A stretch of 64,000 bases of DNA from Isoetes taiwanensis. Taxonomy: Eukaryota; Streptophyta; Lycopodiopsida; Isoetales; Isoetaceae. Positions 26,401 through 36,945 of the stretch are shown here, piece after piece; the first letter of the stretch is position 1, and each line of letters begins with the position of its first letter. The stretch is from positions 1,127,307-1,191,306 of the forward strand of contig JAJEKV010000053.1 of the NCBI GenBank assembly GCA_021234155.1, in the 5' to 3' direction. Below the pieces are notes generated by a model. The model made no database searches. It saw nothing but the letters and a program-made list of their open reading frames with translations, and was not told the origin of the DNA. Made by a program: the position numbers and the translations under genes.

Positions 26401-28476
26401 TCTAGCATTTAATTTTCCAGAAATTACTTGCCCATAAATGGAAGTAAAGTTTGCAATAAAAATGTATCTGCAAAACTGTCAATCCTGCCTGAGGACTAGG
26501 TTACTAGGATTAAGTTGGGATTCCATCTTAAGTGTAATATGATATGGGAGCTATAATGAGAGTGGCCTCTACGGGTGTCACCTTCACAAATTTCACATCT
26601 CTTCTATTTTCTGCAAGCATCTGCCTTTTGTAAGACTTCAGCATTTCATTTTATTGTTGTCCCAATTTAAATATCTTAAGAAGTTTACAATAAAAATGCA
26701 TCTTCTGGGGCAGTGCACCTGTGACGAGGTTTCAAAGAAACAATTAGAATTTGTTGTCAATTCCAAACTCCATAGAATAAAGTTTTCATAAATAATATGC
26801 AAGCTACACTGTGGGCTTACCTCTCGGATGGGGTGTGCTAGATTTAAATTGTGGCTTCAGGTCCATCAGCAAATACCTTACAAGTTTAGATTGACAGGAT
26901 TTGAATGGAAATGCAAAGCTTAATTCAATTAGGAGCAAGGGAGAATGGAAAAATTATATATTTGAGAAATATATCCAGTGGTCTTTGAGTGTCAATGTTA
27001 AATCTGATGGTCAATTCAATGCAGACAAGCTTCTTGTTCCATTGATATGCTTCTAGCGTGCAAGTAGATATTAGAGAACTACGAACTCTCTATGTTGCTT
27101 GTTTATTAATTACTTGAACATTGTAATTTGAGTAACTGACTTGATCCTGATGTGCAGTGCGGTTAGTGTAGAGAACCCAATATTGACCAAGGATCCTGCT
27201 CAGGCAATGCCGCAAAACCAGCAACATAACTGAGAACGGAACTCTTCCTCCTCCTCTTCCTCCTCCTCCTCCTCCTCCAGAGTCTCAACCTGCAAAACCT
27301 GACCAGGGTGTGCAGGAAAGCAGTCATTATTCTTTGCACCTACTACGACTTTAACTTATCCAGGATTTGGGCTAGTTCCAAGTGGTCAGTACTCATATGA
27401 AATGCCCGAATCTCAGTCTCCAGGTTCACGGTTGTCAAAGTTGATGGTAAATAAACATGACATGTGCATTCATGTTTAAGAACAGTATATGTTCTCCAGT
27501 ATTCTGAATTGTCTTGTCCTGTTGTTTGCAGCATTATGGTACAGATCCAATGGGATGCTATTATGCGCCAACCATTCGTCCTGGTACAGATGGTGATGCG
27601 AGATTTTTGCCATTCTTCACAACAAAACCCGGGAACAAGTTTCCTGCAAATGTAGCCTTTGTTAATGGACAACAACTTTGCCAATGCAATCACAGGCATC
27701 ACAGCCAACAAATGCTCTAGCTATATTGCCACATTACCGCAGCATCATTTACCAATTCACTCATATTCACCTCAACCCATGGCCCCTGGGTATCACTATC
27801 TACCCAGTTTTGCCTATATGCAAACACCTTATCAGCATGGTTTTACGGAAAATACTGGCTAACCACAGCAGCCCGCTGGAACAATTATCCTATGGGTAAT
27901 AACTACCCTGCCAGTGCAGTTAAGATTCCTATGCCGCAGTATAAACCCACTTCTGTTATGGCAAATGCACTTCACCCTCCAACTGCTCCTGGATATGCTG
28001 GATATTCGTCTGCTCCGTCGGGTTATGCTTCCAGTCCCACTGTAAGTCATGGTAACTCAACGGTTTATGATGATGTCAGTGGTTCCCAGTACAAAGATAC
28101 TGCCTATATTCAAGGGCATCAGGTAAATTGGTTCTATTGAACACTACAGCCCTCAGGACGACATTACTAAAAACTGGTTGGTTGGTTATAGGCTGAGGGT
28201 TCTGCAATATGGGTTCCAGCTCGGGAACTAGCTTCAGCAAATCCAACAGGTTCATATTATAACATACAGGGTCATAATCAGCACCATTCTTACGTCCATA
28301 GTCAACAGCATGTTGGTCAACATGCACCTGGTTATGCCAACTTATATCATCCGCCTCATTCTGGATCTAGTCACCAAGTGCCACAAGTAATAGGTGCTGG
28401 GGTAACTACTGGGTCACAGGGTGGTTCTTATCAGCAAACACAGCGGGCTCCTCAGGCATGGATCAATAATTTTTGA
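23474..28476 (+). CDS. GIP1: GBF-interacting protein 1-like (DUF1296) gene, frame-broken in 3' half
   Basis: The GIP1 family are plant proteins with an N-terminal DUF1296 helical domain; Arabidopsis GIP1 binds the bZIP factor GBF3 and raises its DNA binding. Nine exons fit GT-AG borders: 23,474-23,702, 23,958-24,010, 24,793-24,898, 24,978-25,116, 25,204-25,706, 25,785-26,172, 27,158-27,446, 27,532-28,122 and 28,192-28,476. DUF1296 is clear (ARKVIQSMKEI, ML..CNMDPNETVQRLL, then DPFHEVKRKKDKKKE). Later come a Gly/Arg patch, a Ser-rich linker, EWKPK, VIIPEHFQVPE, LSFGSFG, a poly-Pro run, YASSPTV, SQYKDTAYI, and a C-terminal Gln-rich part ending QAWINNF. From exon 7 on the frame breaks repeatedly: TGA at 27,231; one base lost near 27,333; shifts near 27,677 and 27,737; TAA at 27,860; a shift near 27,889. 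Each is followed by renewed family-like sequence. It is a recent pseudogene or a live gene with sequence errors. The start is the ATG just ahead of MAASAKPKG; the frame is open further upstream. Confidence 0.85.
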
Positions 28477-29130
28477 AGATGCTTGTTTGTAAAGTTTTTT
28501 GAAGGGTGTATGCTTTATGTGGGTATGGATGGCTTTAAGATGTGGACGATTTCAGTTTGACAAAAACTTTCTGAGAAGAGTGTATATACATAACTGCCGC
28601 TAGTTTCTGCCCATCAAAAGGCCTCTGACACATAGCAACCTTTTCCTCTTGGGAGAAAAGCAGTTTGCTTATCCAGTAGATCTGCTTTAGACACGCCGTT
28701 GTAATTTTAATTGGCTTTTGGCTGATCACTGAAATATATGCTTGACTCATTGGTCCTAGTAGATGGCTTCACTTTGGCATGTGTCAGTACTGATCATTTT
28801 TTTCGAACAGTGTAAAAATCTTTGATACAAATTCGCATTATTTCTGTAAATTTATACAAGACTTTTTGTCATTCATCAGCCACAACCAAACTTTTTTTTG
28901 CACTATTTGTATTTGAAATTTACAAAGTTCAAAATCTGAGTCCTATTTTGAAGTGAGCTAGAGGTCAATAATTCTGTCATGTGTCAAAGGAAAAATATAA
29001 ACTGAAGGCAAGAAAGGATATTTTAAAATTTTACAAGCGAGCTTACAACAAATTGTCTAAGAATGATGCCTGCTAGGTCCATTTACTAGGCTGTCTGCCA
29101 TGGTGTTAGATGATTCTATAGATTGTCTTA

Positions 29131-29675
29131 ACACCTACATATAAACAAGAGAATAGAGGATAAATTTATGTATAAGGGAAAGGCCTTGGGGCCTTCCGTA
29201 GAAAGAAAAAATTGGCCAGGCTTGCTTGACCTTCCGGAAGAAGGCCGCAGGGGCCTCTCTCTCAACTTAGAGGATGGTCGGGCCCAATCCAGGTGTGACA
29301 CGTCCGGATGCAAAAGTGGAAATGTTAGAACAAGAAGTAAAAAAAGTCGAACGTGAAGTAAAAACTATAGAACGTAGAGTAAAAGGGCGGAATGGTAGAG
29401 TGAAATCTTGCACACCTTTTGGGCCAAGAAAAAGTGACACGGTCACCTATTTATTGGATGAGACGGTTGGATTGGGCCCAAAATTGGCCCCACGCATGAT
29501 AAAAATAAGGGCATCCACAACATAAGAGTAAAAGGTGGCTAGGGTCGACTATTTCTTATTTGAGTCACCTACAAATAAACAAGAGAATAGAGGATAAATT
29601 TATGATACAAATACGGGGGCATCCACAACATAAGAGTAAAACATGGCTAGGGCTAACTGTTTCTTATTTGAGTCA
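29131..29675. repeat. Nested short direct repeats (MITE-like)
   Basis: Two sequence blocks each occur twice. A block reading ACAAGAGAATAGAGGATAAA occurs near 29,147 and 29,579. A block with CATCCACAACATAAGAGTAA occurs near 29,512 and 29,617 and continues into TTTCTTATTTGAGTCA in both copies. Between them is a GC-richer segment with an open frame of degenerate Glu-Val-Lys-rich units (29,274-29,525). The interleaved order suggests one small element inserted in another or a segmental duplication. Inverted ends were not resolved. Confidence 0.5.
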
Positions 29676-29699
29676 AGCCTGCTCCCTGTACTCAAATCA

Positions 29700-31040
29700 T
29701 CTTGTTGTCATCTGGCGTAGTTAAGAAATGTCTAGGTGATTCACAAAAATGATATACAATGTACATAGCTAAGGCCAACAATGTTGGTGTTACTAGATGG
29801 TGTCAAATGTTTGCAAATGTCTAGATAAGTTTATTTACAGGATGATATGCAATGTAAATAGCTCATACAATGTAAGGTCAACAACATTGGTGTTGTGTAT
29901 CTCATATACTAGTGGTCTCAAATGTTTGTATGTCCTAGTTGGTTGTGGAATCGCCTCAACAGGCCATACCATTATACCATAGTCAGGTGCTTCTATCCAG
30001 TTCATTCCATGTGACAATTGTTCCATATCATGTGTTCTCTCCATGACTTCCACAACTTCTCGACGCACCAGTTGTGCATGACTTGGCATCTTTAGACTTT
30101 GCCATTCAGACACCAGTTTGAACCCAACAAGAGCAAAGTCTGAACAAACAAATTCGAAGGCCTCCTTTCTTCATTGGGGCCAGATGACAAGTCTAAAGAT
30201 CTCAGAAAGATTGCTACATTCAGGAATTTAGTGCTTCTGGTCCTTTTTGAATCATCCACACTCACAGTGATTCAATATAGATACAATATTGTTTTTTTCT
30301 TATTCTTTAGAAAATTATAATTGAACATATTCATTTAGTTGCAGATGACATGCCTATTTGTTACAACAACTATAAAAATTTTGTAATGAAAGAGTGTTTT
30401 TCAATCATTCCTCCGTATTTTATGATTTTTGATGATGTTTAGACCCTGGCACTACAAGATGAAAACATAACTGGAAAATTAAAAATCTGGAGACAAAAAA
30501 CCCTGCAACGAAAGTTCCAAATGTCTTCAAAGAAAATTTTTAGAAACCCTAATAATAATCTCCTTTTCTAATGCCCCCAACATGTGTCGAAGTACTCATT
30601 GGGATAGCGTTGGTTCTGTTTTGACCACTATTAATCTCGACCTTCATGTTTGATATGTTGTCATATTAATATAGCATATGTGCTTGTTTGAAATTTGTAA
30701 ATAATATCCTACTCCAATTTGACTTATTTATCTCAGATATATGTCTCAGGAATGTCAAAATATTCACATTTACATGTATATATAAGAGACTCCTGTATGA
30801 ATCCCATTGTGCCACAATTGCTCAAACTGCAACCCATGGAGCATCATTGAGCGCTTTATCTCAATTGGATTATGCCGCATAATCAATTACTCTGTTAAAT
30901 TGTTATGCATGTTGCCTTAATATACGAGGCTTTATTTAGGGTTTATGTTGATGTTTGTCTTTAAAATGTTTTTATCATGTTGTTGCCCCTGGTTCATGAA
31001 TAAATTCCTATCATTAAAGGCTGAGTAAAAACACATGCTG
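29700..31040. other. AT-rich intergenic DNA, nothing recognised
   Basis: No domain-bearing open frame and no clear repeat was seen apart from short AT-rich stretches. The Helitron-like terminus that follows implies that some of this stretch may be element interior. Confidence 0.4.
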
Positions 31041-31049
31041 GGACATTAT

Positions 31050-31078
31050 CCCGGCAATGCCGGGGACACGTTTACTAG
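31050..31078 (+). mobile_element. Helitron-like 3' terminus
   Basis: A seven-base-pair hairpin, CCCGGCA-A-TGCCGGG (31,050-31,064), is followed after ten bases by CTAG (31,075-31,078) and then T. This matches the usual Helitron 3' end: a short GC-rich hairpin about 10-12 bases before CTRR, inserted between A and T. No 5' TC terminus or Rep/helicase gene was found, so only this end is called. A chance hairpin is possible, but the similar sequence at 42,062 supports a family. Confidence 0.5.
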
Positions 31079-31546
31079 TATATTATTATTTTGTTTATAT
31101 GTGTAGGCTAAACCTGCTACCAAGCCTTAATCGATTTCACCTTGCTAAAGCCTGCTGATCAAAGTTACTTAAAATGAATCTTGTCAAATACTATCGTTAC
31201 AACAAATGCATCCTGCCAAATTCCACAACTTAATATTGTTACTAACAATGGTACCACAAAACTTAAATGCCTAATAAATTTCACCTAACCAAAGTCTTCT
31301 TGTGCGCGCAACAACCATAAAAGTTTAAAAAAGGAAAGAAAAAAGGGATCTTTATTACATCACATAACTCGACCACAGCCCCTGGCGTGCCTTTTTGCTA
31401 ATTTATTTTTCAATCCGGATATATTTTTCAAAGTGCATGCCATGCATTTTTTATCATAACTTTTGAATTCAGATTGCGTTTTGAGTGTTTTTTATTGCGA
31501 TAGAAAGCCCTCTCTGGGATCTTTTTGATGATGCATGATATAGAGC

Positions 31547-32840
31547 ATGTTGGTCTTAGTGAGCGTTAAAACTTCTATTCTAATCCTGTCTGCGCAGCAT
31601 GATATCCCAGACTTCTATTACAGAGGACAAAGGATGGAAGTTGTAAGGACCTTTAAGTATATGGGAATCGATTTCTCTGCTAACATGCTATGGGATGACT
31701 GTGTAGAAAGAAGGGTCAGCGCGGGATGGAAAGCCCTGTATGCAATGCAGAATAGCTGTTACAGAATAGATCTCTGCGATCGGGCACGCAAAGCACACTG
31801 CTCGAGCACTTTCGTGGAACCGATGATTGTTGTATGGGGTAGAGGTCTGGGGGCCAGCGGTTAGCAAGGGTACTTGGGATAAGCTAGAGAGGGTACAAAA
31901 GGCTTTCCTGACATACAGCCTAGGCATCAAGGACACGGTGCCTTATCCGCTGGCTTTTGGCCCCTACAGCATTCTGCTATGCGTAGGCACCTTGCGTATT
32001 TCCATAAGGTTGACAGAATGGATGCACAACGCCTTCCTCCCCAACTCAATTATTGGCACAAGGGCCACAACGCCTCAAGAGAGTGTGGCAAGAGCATTGT
32101 AGGGGATGGTTCGCAAGATGGTCCATAGACTATCAACGATTATGAATATGTTCTGATATCGGGCGAAAGAGAGCATTTGAATGAGCGCTTTGCTACCTCT
32201 CTCAGGGATGCCCACTCTTGCAAAGCCCAAAAACGAGCACTACCACCACCTTGGTTAATTCGTCGCTTGAACATGGCCCCCACCAGTATTTGAAGGCACA
32301 CATCTCTACCAAGAAACAGAGAGCTATAGCTGCAATAAGGACAGGGTCCCACCATCTCAGAATTGAGACAGGCCGCTGGGTACGGATGGAGGGCAAGGAA
32401 TCCCCCGGCATGAGAGATTATGCCAGTGCTGTCACATGCAGATAGGAGAAGATGAACACCATGCTCTATAGGAATGCCCAGCATATGCACACATCCGAGC
32501 AGCTCATGCCGATCTTAGATGCTCTGAGATAGCAATTCATCAACTGCTGGCTTCGCCAATGGTTGCACGTTTCGGTCCTACATTCTGCAAGTCTCCACCT
32601 CAGGGAGTCCCTCACAGCACAGGGAATTTGAGCGCCCAGATAGGGCCTCTGAACGCCTCTGAACAAGGGTTTTTCCTCCCACATGGGGGGTTTTTTCATC
32701 CCAGTGGTAGAGACACATTGTACAGGGTTTCTGTGGTTTTCTTTTGTGTTTGGATACTTTCCGATATATTGTATCACCGTCTCATAGACCAGTTGGCCTC
32801 CGTGAACGTTAAAACATATTTTCTTCCTTAACCGGCAGGC
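31547..32840 (+). mobile_element. LINE copy, ORF2 3' half, disrupted
   Basis: The conceptual product follows a LINE ORF2 C-terminus downstream of the reverse transcriptase fingers: RTFKYMGIDFSANMLW, WKALYAMQNSCY, then in a shifted frame LYGVEVWGPAVSKGTW and LERVQKAFLTYSLGIKD, and later LRIETGRW with a His/Cys cluster near 32,430-32,480. Frames switch several times (for example near 31,780-31,830), so no protein can be made. The copy lacks its 5' part. It belongs to the same family as 11.3-13.1, 47.9-50.1 and 59.1-59.5 kb. Its right end may lie near 32,840, where a short open tail stops. Confidence 0.75.
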
Positions 32841-33110
32841 TTTTGGATCTAACAGTTGCCCACCGTTGATTGCAGCCCTGTGATAGGGCATAACAGGCAG
32901 TTAACAGCAGGAAAACAAGCAGCCTCACCTCCGAATTCAATCGAACCTGTGATAAACAGTTTGAATTCAGCCTCGATGTCTTAGAGCCCGTGATAAACCG
33001 AAACTGGGAGTGATAATCGGAGCCGGGGAGTGATAATCTGAGCTGTGGGTGCGGTGTTTGGGTGAGGTTGCTTGCTGCTTAGGTTAAAGGGGTCAATCCC
33101 CGTTTCGCTT

Positions 33111-33168
33111 TGTTATGGCTGATAAACGTGCTCGCCCTCCCTGCTTTCGCTGTTTATCAGCCATAACA
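33111..33168. repeat. Long perfect hairpin
   Basis: TGTTATGGCTGATAAAC (33,111-33,127) is followed after 24 bases by its exact reverse complement (33,152-33,168). GATAA(A) motifs recur just upstream (about 32,945-33,040). It lies about 55 bp before the left end of the transposon at 33,225 and may be part of a separate small element. Confidence 0.85.
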
Positions 33169-33224
33169 GGCTCTCAAGGGAGATTAACCCCCTCTTCCTT
33201 CCTTCCTTCCTTCTATTCCTATAA

Positions 33225-33255
33225 GGGTACCTTCGCACTCGCCGTTAAGTTAGGA
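33225..33255 (+). repeat. Left terminal inverted repeat of the 33-36 kb transposon
   Basis: Thirty-one bases starting GGGTACCTTCGCAC and matching 36,652-36,682 in inverse orientation without a mismatch. Further weaker copies of the GTTAAG/TTCACAC words continue to about 33,415. Confidence 0.9.
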
Positions 33256-33604
33256 TTCTGTTAAGATTTAACTGAATTTGTTTTCACACCAGCAGTTAGG
33301 TTAGTTTTCCATTAGCTTTTTTATTTAACATTCTGTTAAATTTTTTAACCTAAAAGGGTTAACTTAAGTTGGGTTCACACTAGTCTAAGTTAAGTTAGTA
33401 AATTAAACTCAAACTTAACCCAAAATCGAAAATACATTGAAAATTAAAGTGACCTCGAAAGGTCACTATAACTTTTTTTAACTTTTTTAACGGAGCTGTT
33501 GTCGGACGGAGCTCTATCGAGCTATCGAAAACTGGAGAAATGGCGGACGGGAGATCTCGAGCTCGAACTGGAGCTCCCATCAGAGGCCAAGGTCGTGCCA
33601 AGGT

Positions 33605-34144
33605 CTGGTATCATGGACGGCATTGATTATGGGATATGCAGATAATGGGGAGAGCGAGGTAGGCTTGAGATTATTTGCACAGATGCAATCCACAGGCTGT
33701 GCTCCAGATGCCAGAACATTCGTTGCTGCACTAAAGGCATGTGGCAATTTGGCAGCCCTGGAAAATGGGAAAGCCATCCATGGTGATATTTGCAGGTATG
33801 AACTAGAGAGTGATCCAGTTGTAGCAAATTCTCTTGTAGATTTTTATGCTTAATGTGGTTGCATGGTTGATGCTCACGAGGTATTCAACTCAATCTCTAA
33901 AAAGGATACTATGACTTGGAACATACTGATAACAGGATATAGCCGCATAGGGAACATCAGATCTGTGTTTGATCTATTTGATAGAATGCGGGATGAAGGC
34001 ATACTTCCAAATGGTATCACCTTTATCTCCATACTTACCATGTGCAGCCATGCTGGTCTTGTGGAGAAAGGAAATGAATATTTCCAACTCATGTACTCAA
34101 AGTATGATATTGACCATTATTCATGTATGGTTGATCTTCTTGGT
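33605..34144 (+). pseudogene. PLS-type pentatricopeptide repeat protein fragment
   Basis: PPR proteins bind organelle RNA with tandem about 35-residue helix pairs; PLS types usually serve in C-to-U editing. One frame gives successive repeats: LVSWTALIMGYADNGE, FAALKACGNLAALE-type (here FVAALKACGNLAALENGKAIH), VVANSLVDFYA, TWNILITGYSRIGN, and ITFISILTMCSHAGLVEKG, ending at a YSCMVDLLG motif. A TAA at 33,851-33,853 replaces the Lys expected in 'YAKCG'. There is no start, no organellar transit peptide, and no E or DYW domain, so only about five repeats survive. The fragment is wholly inside the TIR transposon, which suggests capture. A transcript fused to element sequence is possible, but nothing here shows one. 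Confidence 0.85.
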
Positions 34145-34192
34145 CTTCATGTATGGTTGATCTTCATGTATGGTTGATCTTCATGTATGGAT
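34140..34192 (+). repeat. Short tandem repeat after the PPR fragment
   Basis: Units of the form TTCATGTATGGTTGATC, 17-18 bases long, are repeated about three times at the end of the PPR homology. The unit derives from the PPR coding text (MVDLL), so replication slippage after capture is likely. Confidence 0.75.
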
Positions 34193-34657
34193 GAACATAT
34201 GGGCTTGTAAAGAACTAGGAGAAAGTTGAGCAAGTACATTCTGTCTGGTTTGATTTAGAATGGGATTCTTGTGGTAATTGGTTGTCAGGTCATTTTATTG
34301 CTGCTGTAGGTAATGATGCCCATTTGTACTATAAAAAATAACAGGTGAAGGTAATAAAACTTGCGCTTGCATTTGCTTGCTGCTTGTTCATTTGGATGCA
34401 AGCTTGCTGCGGGAAGTTCTTTTGAAGCACATTCTGTGTTTTCTTCCTCTTCTTTACTTGCATAGAACGTCGTTGCAGAACATGTCTGCTTGCTGCAAGC
34501 TTCTTGCAGTGCACATTTCCATATAAAGGTAGTTCAACAAGCTTTCTGGAATCACAGAAACCTGTTTGTAGGGAGGCCACTATTTTTCTATTCACAGAAA
34601 CCTGTTTTCTATTCATGTTCAGACAATGACCACTATTTTTCTGCTCATAAATGACCA

Positions 34658-34745
34658 ATAAGCAGTACATTATGTCATTGGTCAAACTGTTTTGCTCATG
34701 TTCATCATAATGAGCAGTACATTATGTCATTGGTCAAAAGTTTGG
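34658..34745 (+). repeat. GAGCAGTACATTATG tandem pair, set 1
   Basis: Two adjoining copies of a roughly 53 bp unit containing AGCAGTACATTATGTCATTG followed by GTCAA and TGCTCATGTTCAT. A second pair lies at about 35,682-35,780 in the same orientation, so the roughly 0.9 kb between them is bracketed by direct repeats inside the transposon. Confidence 0.8.
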
Positions 34746-35681
34746 AGGCGGTCTTTGTTAGTCGCATAGAACGCCATAGCCGGATTGATGACAAATACAT
34801 CAGATCTTCAGTAGATTTTTTTGATCAACGGATGTTGTCCAACATTGTTTGCCATCTTGTTATTGTTAGCACTTGGGCTAGGGCTTGCTTTCCATACAAC
34901 TCATTTTGGATGGGGGGCCTGTTCATTACGGTCCCGTTGGATTTCAAGAACCTCGGGTTTGCCTTTTACGCTTTCGTGGCAAGGATCTGAAGAACACCAA
35001 CATGACCTGCCATGGCCAGGTTCAAGGATCTGCTGCAAGAAATTGTTGGGTGATGTTGATTATTTGACTTGGAGGTGTCTTGATCATACCTTTTATCTGA
35101 TCAATTCTCTCCCATCATCATCACACGTGATCATGGTCGTGATTATCCCCATATCATTCATTACACCGTAAACAAAGTACCTAGATTTATTTTATTTTTT
35201 TCCGCCGCCCCGTAATGGCTTGTAGAGATAGGGATTATACCCTCTGTAGTTCCAGAATAACATCGGTTGGATACACACGGTCCTACTCCATTATTTAATT
35301 GTAAGATCGACTTTCCATGCGTGAGATGAGGATTCATTGATTTTGATGTAAGATTTATTGTCCATTCACTCAAAGCCTAAATTGTTGAGGAACATTGATC
35401 TCTTTAAGTGTGTCACCGGCCGGGAAGCATGAGTTACAAGAAACAAGATTGGTGATGTAAAGTCAATGAATAAAAAGAGAATAATGCACTGCAGGATCCT
35501 CTATGAGAGGTTGAGTTTGGTAGCCCATTAATTGAATGCCTCGTCTCCTTTTATAGTAGCTTTGAGTTGAGTTGAGCATGTGCATGGCCAGGACTTATAT
35601 CTAAACCATTAATTGTTACGTGACAATCAAGAAGTTGTAGGTTGCGTTACTTAAGCGAGACATTTTCAATTTACCAGTTTT

Positions 35682-35780
35682 TAAGCAGTACATTATGTCA
35701 TTGGTCAAGCTGTCTTGCTCATGTTCATTATAATGAGCAGTACATTATGTCATTGGTCAAGCTGTCCTGCTCATGTTCAG
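35682..35780 (+). repeat. GAGCAGTACATTATG tandem pair, set 2
   Basis: Two adjoining copies of the same unit as at 34,658-34,745, with a few substitutions, again inside the 33-36 kb transposon. The repeated pairs could mark an internal duplication or a nested insertion. Confidence 0.8.
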
Positions 35781-36312
35781 AAAAATATCAGACTATGCGT
35801 AGCTTACATAATCTGATATTGGTTCCACAGAACAGAACATCTAGAGCCCAACACGACATATTTCCTCAAACTGTGTAGAAATATGACAAAAACGAGTATG
35901 TTTTTCTACTTAAGGAGTATGTCCCTTGAATAAAATACATGCTTATTTGTAGAACATGCCTAAGCTTAGAGTGGCTTATTTTTTGTAATTGTCTCCGTCC
36001 AAAAGTTTGGCCATACGTCATAATCTTTAACAATCTTTAACGATAATCACTTGATAATTGTCTCTTCTTTGATAAGCTTTGAATAACAAAATTGACTACA
36101 AGTTTTGAATAACAATGGTAGACTTTGAATCCAATGATAAGCTTTGAATAACAAGTTGATTATGTAGTGTTTTAATGACATGGAATATATGATCAACAAG
36201 TGCATGACATCATGATGGTTATGAGTTCATATATTAATTTGTTCATGGCACAAGAAGAGGACAATTGTTTGAAGCACTTAATAGAAAACAAAAATAAAAC
36301 TTAACGGAGGTA

Positions 36313-36505
36313 TGTGCGAAGGTATTGCCGTTATCATTAAGTTAAAAAAAAATAACTTAATGGCCGAATGTGCGAAGGCATTGCCGTTAGCCTTAAGTTA
36401 GACTAACTTAATAGGCACATGTGCGAAGAAATTGCCGTTAGCATTAAGTTAGCACTAACTTAATTAAGGCAAGTGCGAACACATTTTTATTTTATTGTTA
36501 AGTTA
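36313..36505 (+). repeat. Subterminal repeats at the right end of the transposon
   Basis: Units containing TGTGCGAAG, ATTGCCGTTA and ATTAAGTTA begin near 36,313, 36,369 and 36,419, with a weaker fourth near 36,471, at about 50-56 bp spacing. Each resembles the terminal repeat itself (GTGCGAAG...TTAACGG inverted words). Arrays of this kind often bind transposase in plant DNA transposons, which is inferred here. Confidence 0.8.
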
Positions 36506-36651
36506 AACAAAAATAACCTAAGTTGTTCTAGTCTGAAAGGATTTAACTAGTTTCCGTTAGGTTAAAGTCTTAACGGAAAGTTAACTTAGTCTTGGTGCGA
36601 ACACAAGAGTCTCTTATAAGTTTAACTGGCAGTTAAAAAAAATTAACTTAT

Positions 36652-36682
36652 TCCTAACTTAACGGCGAGTGCGAAGGTACCC
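36652..36682 (-). repeat. Right terminal inverted repeat of the 33-36 kb transposon
   Basis: Exact inverse of 33,225-33,255 over 31 bases, ending GAAGGTACCC next to a TTA flank. Confidence 0.9.
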
Positions 36683-36945
36683 TTAGAAACATGTCGGAGA
36701 AAAAAATAGGATAGTGGTATCACGTCGATATTGTAGTGGAAAGATATAGTAGTCTGTAGGCCTTTTAGCATACCTTAAGTTAAAATTTGAAAAATCCACT
36801 TGGCAACCCCCCAATGGAAAATGCAAAATACCAGCATCAGCGTATTGACATGGCAGACGTAGATTCGCCAGAAACACGACTCCGAAAAGATTGTTTGATT
36901 TCTTAATAACTTTTGGACGATTGAGAGAGTGAGTGTAGCTTGGAG

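Larger units (their letters stand above)
33225..36682. mobile_element. 3.46 kb TIR transposon (PIF/Harbinger-like) carrying a PPR fragment
   Basis: The left end (33,225-33,255) begins GGGTACCTTCGCACTCGCCG. The right end (36,652-36,682) is its exact inverted copy over 31 bases. Flanks are TAA on the left (33,222-33,224) and TTA on the right (36,683-36,685), an imperfect version of the three-base TWA duplication typical of PIF/Harbinger; a TA duplication (mariner type) can also be read. Inside each end are subterminal repeats built from a TTCGCAC core and CCGTTAAGTTA. No transposase was recognised, so it looks non-autonomous. The interior holds a PPR gene fragment (33,605-34,144), a pair of about 53 bp repeats occurring twice, and unassigned DNA. 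The structure is of the Pack-TIR (gene-fragment-carrying) kind. Confidence 0.75.
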
